A stretch of 64,000 nucleotides of DNA, from positions 37,936,318 to 38,000,317 of the forward strand of contig CM068315.1 of assembly GCA_034766995.1 (NCBI GenBank). The letters run 5' to 3'. Both the position numbers and the translations under genes were made by a program. Numbering within the stretch: the stretch's first letter is position 1; every line of letters begins with the position of its first letter. Shown piece by piece: positions 59,757 through 64,000 of this stretch. The DNA comes from Acanthacorydalis orientalis. Lineage: Eukaryota; Arthropoda; Insecta; Megaloptera; Corydalidae. The notes beneath the pieces were generated by a model that was not told where the DNA came from, searched no databases, and worked only from the letters and a program-made list of their open reading frames with translations.

Positions 59757-59789
59757 CATATGTATATATACATACATATATATATACAT
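59757..59789. repeat. short TATA/CATA array
   Basis: Mixed GTATATA/CATACATA steps, about 30 bases. Confidence 0.85.
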
Positions 59790-59952
59790 ATTTCATTCAC
59801 AGTGAGAACTTTACATTCATAATTTTAAATGAATTATTTATATTTGGCCCTACACACACTGCGTACATAAATAACCAGAATAATTTCAAATTTGTATTTA
59901 AACACACAATACATACATACACATACATACCTCCTACTTTTACACACACATA

Positions 59953-60036
59953 CAAATTTTATATATATATATATACATATGTATATACATATATATATAT
60001 ATATACATATGCATATAAATATATACATATACATAT

Positions 60037-60099
<63 letters not shown>

Positions 60100-60118
60100 C
60101 ATATATGTGTATGTACAA
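59953..60118. repeat. long interrupted (TA)n array
   Basis: TA with frequent CATA and GCATATAAATA breaks, then about 55 bases of pure TA and CATACATA. Confidence 0.95.
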
Positions 60119-60564
60119 ACATACGTATACTTCAAAACATCTACAAACACCGCTGAAATTAATACGTCTACTATGAAATGATTTAATAAATTTCATACTA
60201 ACATTTAATTTTCTTAAGAAATGTAAATTTGTTCGGTGGTTATTAAAACACTATTATATATGTAGGTACACGTAGAAATTATCACTTGCCGTTTAATTAA
60301 TTTTATATGTTAGTTGTTCACTGTTTAAAAAAATATATTCACGTGAAAATGTTTTAAAAATTAAAAAAAGCACACAAATTAACAAAAATGAGTTATATAT
60401 TTAAATGTACTGAAAGCGAAGATAAACTGTTTTTTTTTTTAATTGAGCAGATTATTAAAAATATTTATATATTCGCGAGAGACTTATTGAATTACAAACA
60501 TAATTCACTCTCAACGAGGTCTTCCGACACTCGTCACTGTGAAACGAACATCATATCGCGACTG

Positions 60565-60630
60565 TAGACAGAACTTGACTGTTGTGTTCGCATTGTTATT
60601 TATACAAACTGCTAAAGCGCGCATGCGAAC
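60565..60630 (-). promoter_or_regulatory. candidate core promoter, minus strand
   Basis: On the minus strand a TATAAATA box (60597-60604) is followed about 28-30 bases on by a TCAAGT initiator-like site (60574-60577). Just upstream is GCGCATGCG, an NRF-1/Ewg-like palindrome at about 60617-60626. The whole patch is less A+T-rich than its flanks. It faces the IAP coding exon 5.4 kb away and could be its promoter, or that of a non-coding RNA. Confidence 0.4.
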
Positions 60631-60756
60631 AAGGCTATAGCTATGAATAAAACATTATAATTTCACATTGTCTAATGACAGGAAATTTTATAATATACTT
60701 TTCGTAATTATTAATGTTACCAATTAATAATCGAAACAGATGAATCATCCATGTAC

Positions 60757-60786
60757 GCACATACCTCTATCTCTCTCTCCCCCTCC

Positions 60787-60873
<87 letters not shown>

Positions 60874-60883
60874 GATAGATATA
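60757..60883. repeat. compound microsatellite (CT)n(TA)n
   Basis: A pure pyrimidine CT/CCCT tract of about 60 bases on the + strand passes directly into TA and a GATA step. Confidence 0.95.
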
Positions 60884-62649
60884 ATATTTAGGAAAAAAGA
60901 AGCACTGAAATGTTTAAATTAAAAAAATCCATGTCTTTATCCAGCACTGTATCGTCGAATTATGAAAAAAATGATTATTATACAAAGGTTCCAAAATTTC
61001 AATTCATCATAGAGCAACAAAAAATAATTGTTCGTAAATAATAAAAAAACAAATGATATGAACTGCCATTATTAATAACTTTACGGTAGAAATTACTTTT
61101 CATTTAAGTCGTTAATATGTAAAATCATTTTATTTCTTTTCGCAATGACGAATAATTCAATAAAGCGGGAAATAATTTAGTAAATAGTAATTTAATAGAA
61201 AAATTTCATCAATTTGCAAATACTTTTTCACAACAATATTGTCAAACGAAAATGCAATATAATATAATTAATGATTAGGAAAGTGGAACAGTACAAATTA
61301 TAAATAAAATGTGAAATACAATAGATTAGACATCACTTTCAACCGCTATGAAATTCTAAATGAAAAAGAAAACTATTCAAAACAATTGCTATTGACCAGT
61401 AATTATTAACAAATATATTTTTTCTAGTAGTGCAAAAAGACTGAATTTGATTTTAAATTCAATTTTGATTTTTTCGTGGTTAAAATTTAAAAATTATGGA
61501 ATTACCATCTAAATGTACGTACGTAGAAAATAAAATAATAACTGTTTATCTAGAGTAATTCGATGTAAAAAAATCGGTATAAGTTATTCACTATACAGTC
61601 AAGTTACTTCCGTCTTTATGTTTTAAAGCTAAACGCTCATTCCATTTGTATAAAACGATAACAAAATAGAGTTGATTCTTAAAACAATCAATTTGATCAA
61701 ATTGATCAATAAAATAATTTCGTATATGTTCAAATTTGAAATCAATATCATATAGTAAAATAGTGATAATATCTTACCTAAAATAATCCGTATTGACTAT
61801 AACACGTATAAACTATTCAAAAATTTACTCGCAAAACAATTCCCACCAAAAAATCGAATAATCGATTCAGAGGATGGAGAATAGTCTACACTTACTTTAG
61901 ATTGCAATGATTGTTAATTTACAACTGCTTACTTATCACTATGTGTTCACAAATTTAAACAGATATGATGATTGAACAGATAGATTTGAAAAAAAATTCT
62001 AGGAAGCATTACCCCATGTAGATAGATTAACAATCGCGAGAAAAAAACTAAAAAAAAGACGAATTTCTTAGTTATTTTATTATAAATCAGATTAGTAACC
62101 AAATAATGGCGAATTAGACTATGCTCTCTCTGTCATAATTACGAAAAATTGCCTCACTGTTAATTAAAAAAGTTATTCATTCATTTTTTGATGACTGATA
62201 TTTATGGGGTTCGATTAAATGGTATCAAATATGGGTTTAAATGAACTCCTGTGATATATGTATTTATGTATGCGTCTACAAAAAGAAAGAATGTAGCTCC
62301 GTTACTAATCAATAATGACGAAATATATGAATACATTAAAAAAAATAGTTTTCCATAAACAACCGTATATTAGTAAATTTTTATTAATTTTTTATAAAGT
62401 AAATTGGTACTGCCCATGATTACTTTTGCTAAAATTATACATCACATAATAACATTTTTATTTAAAAATATTAAATTTTAATAATTTTTAAAAGCACAAA
62501 ATCCAGACTTGCAAATATCGTATTCATCATAAACATAAGTAAAGGACATTTCTGACACACATATGTATGCACTATTTGAAGAAAAAAAATGTTTGCAAGA
62601 TAATTAATATAAGTTGCAGTTTTAATTTTATTTAAAATAATCCAAAATT

Positions 62650-62660
62650 TATATACATAC

Positions 62661-62711
<51 letters not shown>

Positions 62712-62748
62712 TATAAATATATATTATATATATATATATATATATACA
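62650..62748. repeat. (TA)n array
   Basis: CATA steps, TA, an AAATATATAAATA break and TA again. Confidence 0.95.
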
Positions 62749-63372
62749 TTTAACTTTGCATGATCGTAAGTATATTGAAATGTCAATTTATAATTTGTAG
62801 AATATTTACAAATTTAACGCCTATATGTTTTTTGAATTTTTACAGAAACTATTATAGATATACTTTCATTTAAATAAAATATACTTGGTATAAGAAAATG
62901 TTGCATCATTAACATTATTTTGATAAAACCAAAAAAAAATTGGATAATTCAATATCGCAGACACAATTGATGGAATCTTAAACAATACAGTGCAGTGGAC
63001 TTCGTGAACATTTGATGAACCTTTACCTCCCTATCAAATTTGTAATCATACTATTATTGTAAATAAAATAAAGAAATGACGTGTATATGATGATGATATT
63101 CATTTCCTTGTAAATGGATGTTGATCAATTTAATTTAATTTTTCATACACAAGTGAATACTGGTATTGTTTTATTATCAGTAATTAAATTCGTCACATTT
63201 TCTTGTTACTACTTGACTTTTTCAGTCAAACGTGAAATTGAATAAGAAATCTAATATTTTTTTGGAAAAAAATGCAAAATAGATAAAAAGCTTTAGTAAA
63301 CAATAAAGTTTATATAACGAACATCGGACCTTATCTGTGTACGAGATCTGAATGTGTGTGAGAAAGTCCAAA

Positions 63373-64000
63373 ATGGATAAAATTGGAATTCGAGGTGTGA
63401 ATCAGTTATTTTTTAGGAAAACTAAATAAATTCCATGAGAGGATATTTCCTACATTGGGTGAATGATGTTCTTTCTTCGTTCGACTTTAGGTGAATTAAG
63501 TTAAACTTGTCAGAACGAGCATCGAAAATGTATCAGGCGAATGAAAGTGAGCGAGATAACACAGGTCATAGACATATCAACTGAACGAACGCATTTCATT
63601 TTGCATAATGAATTACGTATGAAAACACTTTCTGCAAGATGGATGCCGTGTTTGCACACTGCGGAGTAAAAACGAGTTCGTACGCGAACATCAACCAATT
63701 TCTTAGAACTGTTTGAAAGGAATCCAACGGATTTCATGCGTTGTTTTGTCGCAATGGATGAAACTTGAATTCACCATTACACGCCAAAATCGAAAACGCA
63801 ATCAAAACAGTAGACTAAACGCGCTGAAACAGCTCCGAAGAAGACACGGACGGTTCATTCGACTGGAAAGTTGTTGATGGGGTAAGTTTTCTGGAATGCG
63901 AAAGGAATTCTCTTGATTGACTTTCTTCAGAAGAAAAAAAACAGTTACTAGCCGATACTATACAGCACTTTTGGAGAAGTTGAAGGCAGCGATCGTGGAA
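63373..64000 (+). pseudogene. decayed mariner transposase, truncated by the window end
   Basis: The start MDKIGIRGVNQLFFRKTK matches the MDKIEYR...IKF start of mariner transposases. From about 63537 the match is clear: RMKVSEITQVIDISTERTHF, ILHNELRMKTLSARWMPCL, FLELFERNPTDFMRCFVAMD, then ET followed by a stop where the family has W, IHHYTPKSK, APKKTRTVHSTGKLLMG, VFWNAKGILLIDFLQKKKT and ALLEKLKAAIVE. The first catalytic Asp lies in the VAMDET box. At least four stop codons and several frameshifts are present, and about 100 bases in the first third are missing or unreadable. The catalytic residues that follow lie beyond the window. The left terminal repeat, expected near 63320-63372, was not recognised. 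Confidence 0.85.

Larger units (their letters stand above)
55183..63372. other. 8 kb without a coding gene; probable 5' intron and promoter region of the IAP gene
   Basis: No coding frame with family resemblance on either strand. Two patches are richer in G and C and more complex than the rest: 55680-56330 and 60465-60640. Both carry promoter-like motifs and may hold non-coding first exons of the minus-strand IAP gene. The rest is A+T-rich with eight (TA)n arrays. Confidence 0.45.

Overview
The window looks like nuclear DNA from an insect. The genes are split by short GT-AG introns, the spacers are extremely A+T-rich, there are Tc1/mariner and Jockey-type transposon remains, and the protein families have insect character (a two-BIR plus RING IAP of the DIAP1 type, and an insect-style 15-hydroxyprostaglandin-dehydrogenase-like SDR). 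Intact ciliary IFT172 and PTAR1 fit any insect. A hymenopteran, perhaps a very A+T-rich parasitoid wasp, is my best guess, but that is inference and weakly held. No bacterial-type operon, CRISPR array, tRNA or rRNA was seen.

Layout. 1-1087: the last exon of an unidentified + strand gene. 1088-5227: A+T-rich sequence with no gene found. 5228-6154: an internally deleted Tc1/mariner-type element with both terminal inverted repeats and a TA duplication. 6411-10930 (-): complete Importin-11 with 11 coding exons and a probable 5' UTR exon. 10931-18550: a gene-poor spacer with (TA)n arrays and some decayed dispersed repeats. 18700-22743 (+): a complete six-exon short-chain dehydrogenase. 22744-25839: a convergent spacer containing a short, very G+C-rich island. 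25840-31865 (-): complete alanine aminotransferase, six exons, with a mitochondrial-type presequence and a 3.4 kb first intron full of (TA)n. 31866-36680: no gene found. 36680-38350 (+): a broken Jockey-clade retrotransposon. 39295-48324 (+): complete IFT172, 14 exons. 49537-50900 (+): complete PTAR1, two exons. 54026-55150 (-): a complete IAP1/DIAP1-like gene in one coding exon behind a 5' UTR intron. 55183-63372: no coding gene found, but two G+C-richer patches that look like promoters. 63373-64000 (+): a decayed mariner transposase that runs off the window end.

The genes share no pathway: nuclear import (IPO11), oxidoreduction (SDR), amino-acid metabolism (alanine aminotransferase), ciliary transport (IFT172), a protein prenyltransferase subunit (PTAR1) and apoptosis control (IAP1). 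All six complete models were built by joining exons by hand so that reading frame and splice sites agree. Their lengths (978, 268, 528, 1752, 431 and 374 residues) suit the families. The most striking global feature is nearly forty (TA)n arrays, many inside introns. I did not find a convincing undescribed multi-gene system; the findings are smaller and are ranked accordingly.
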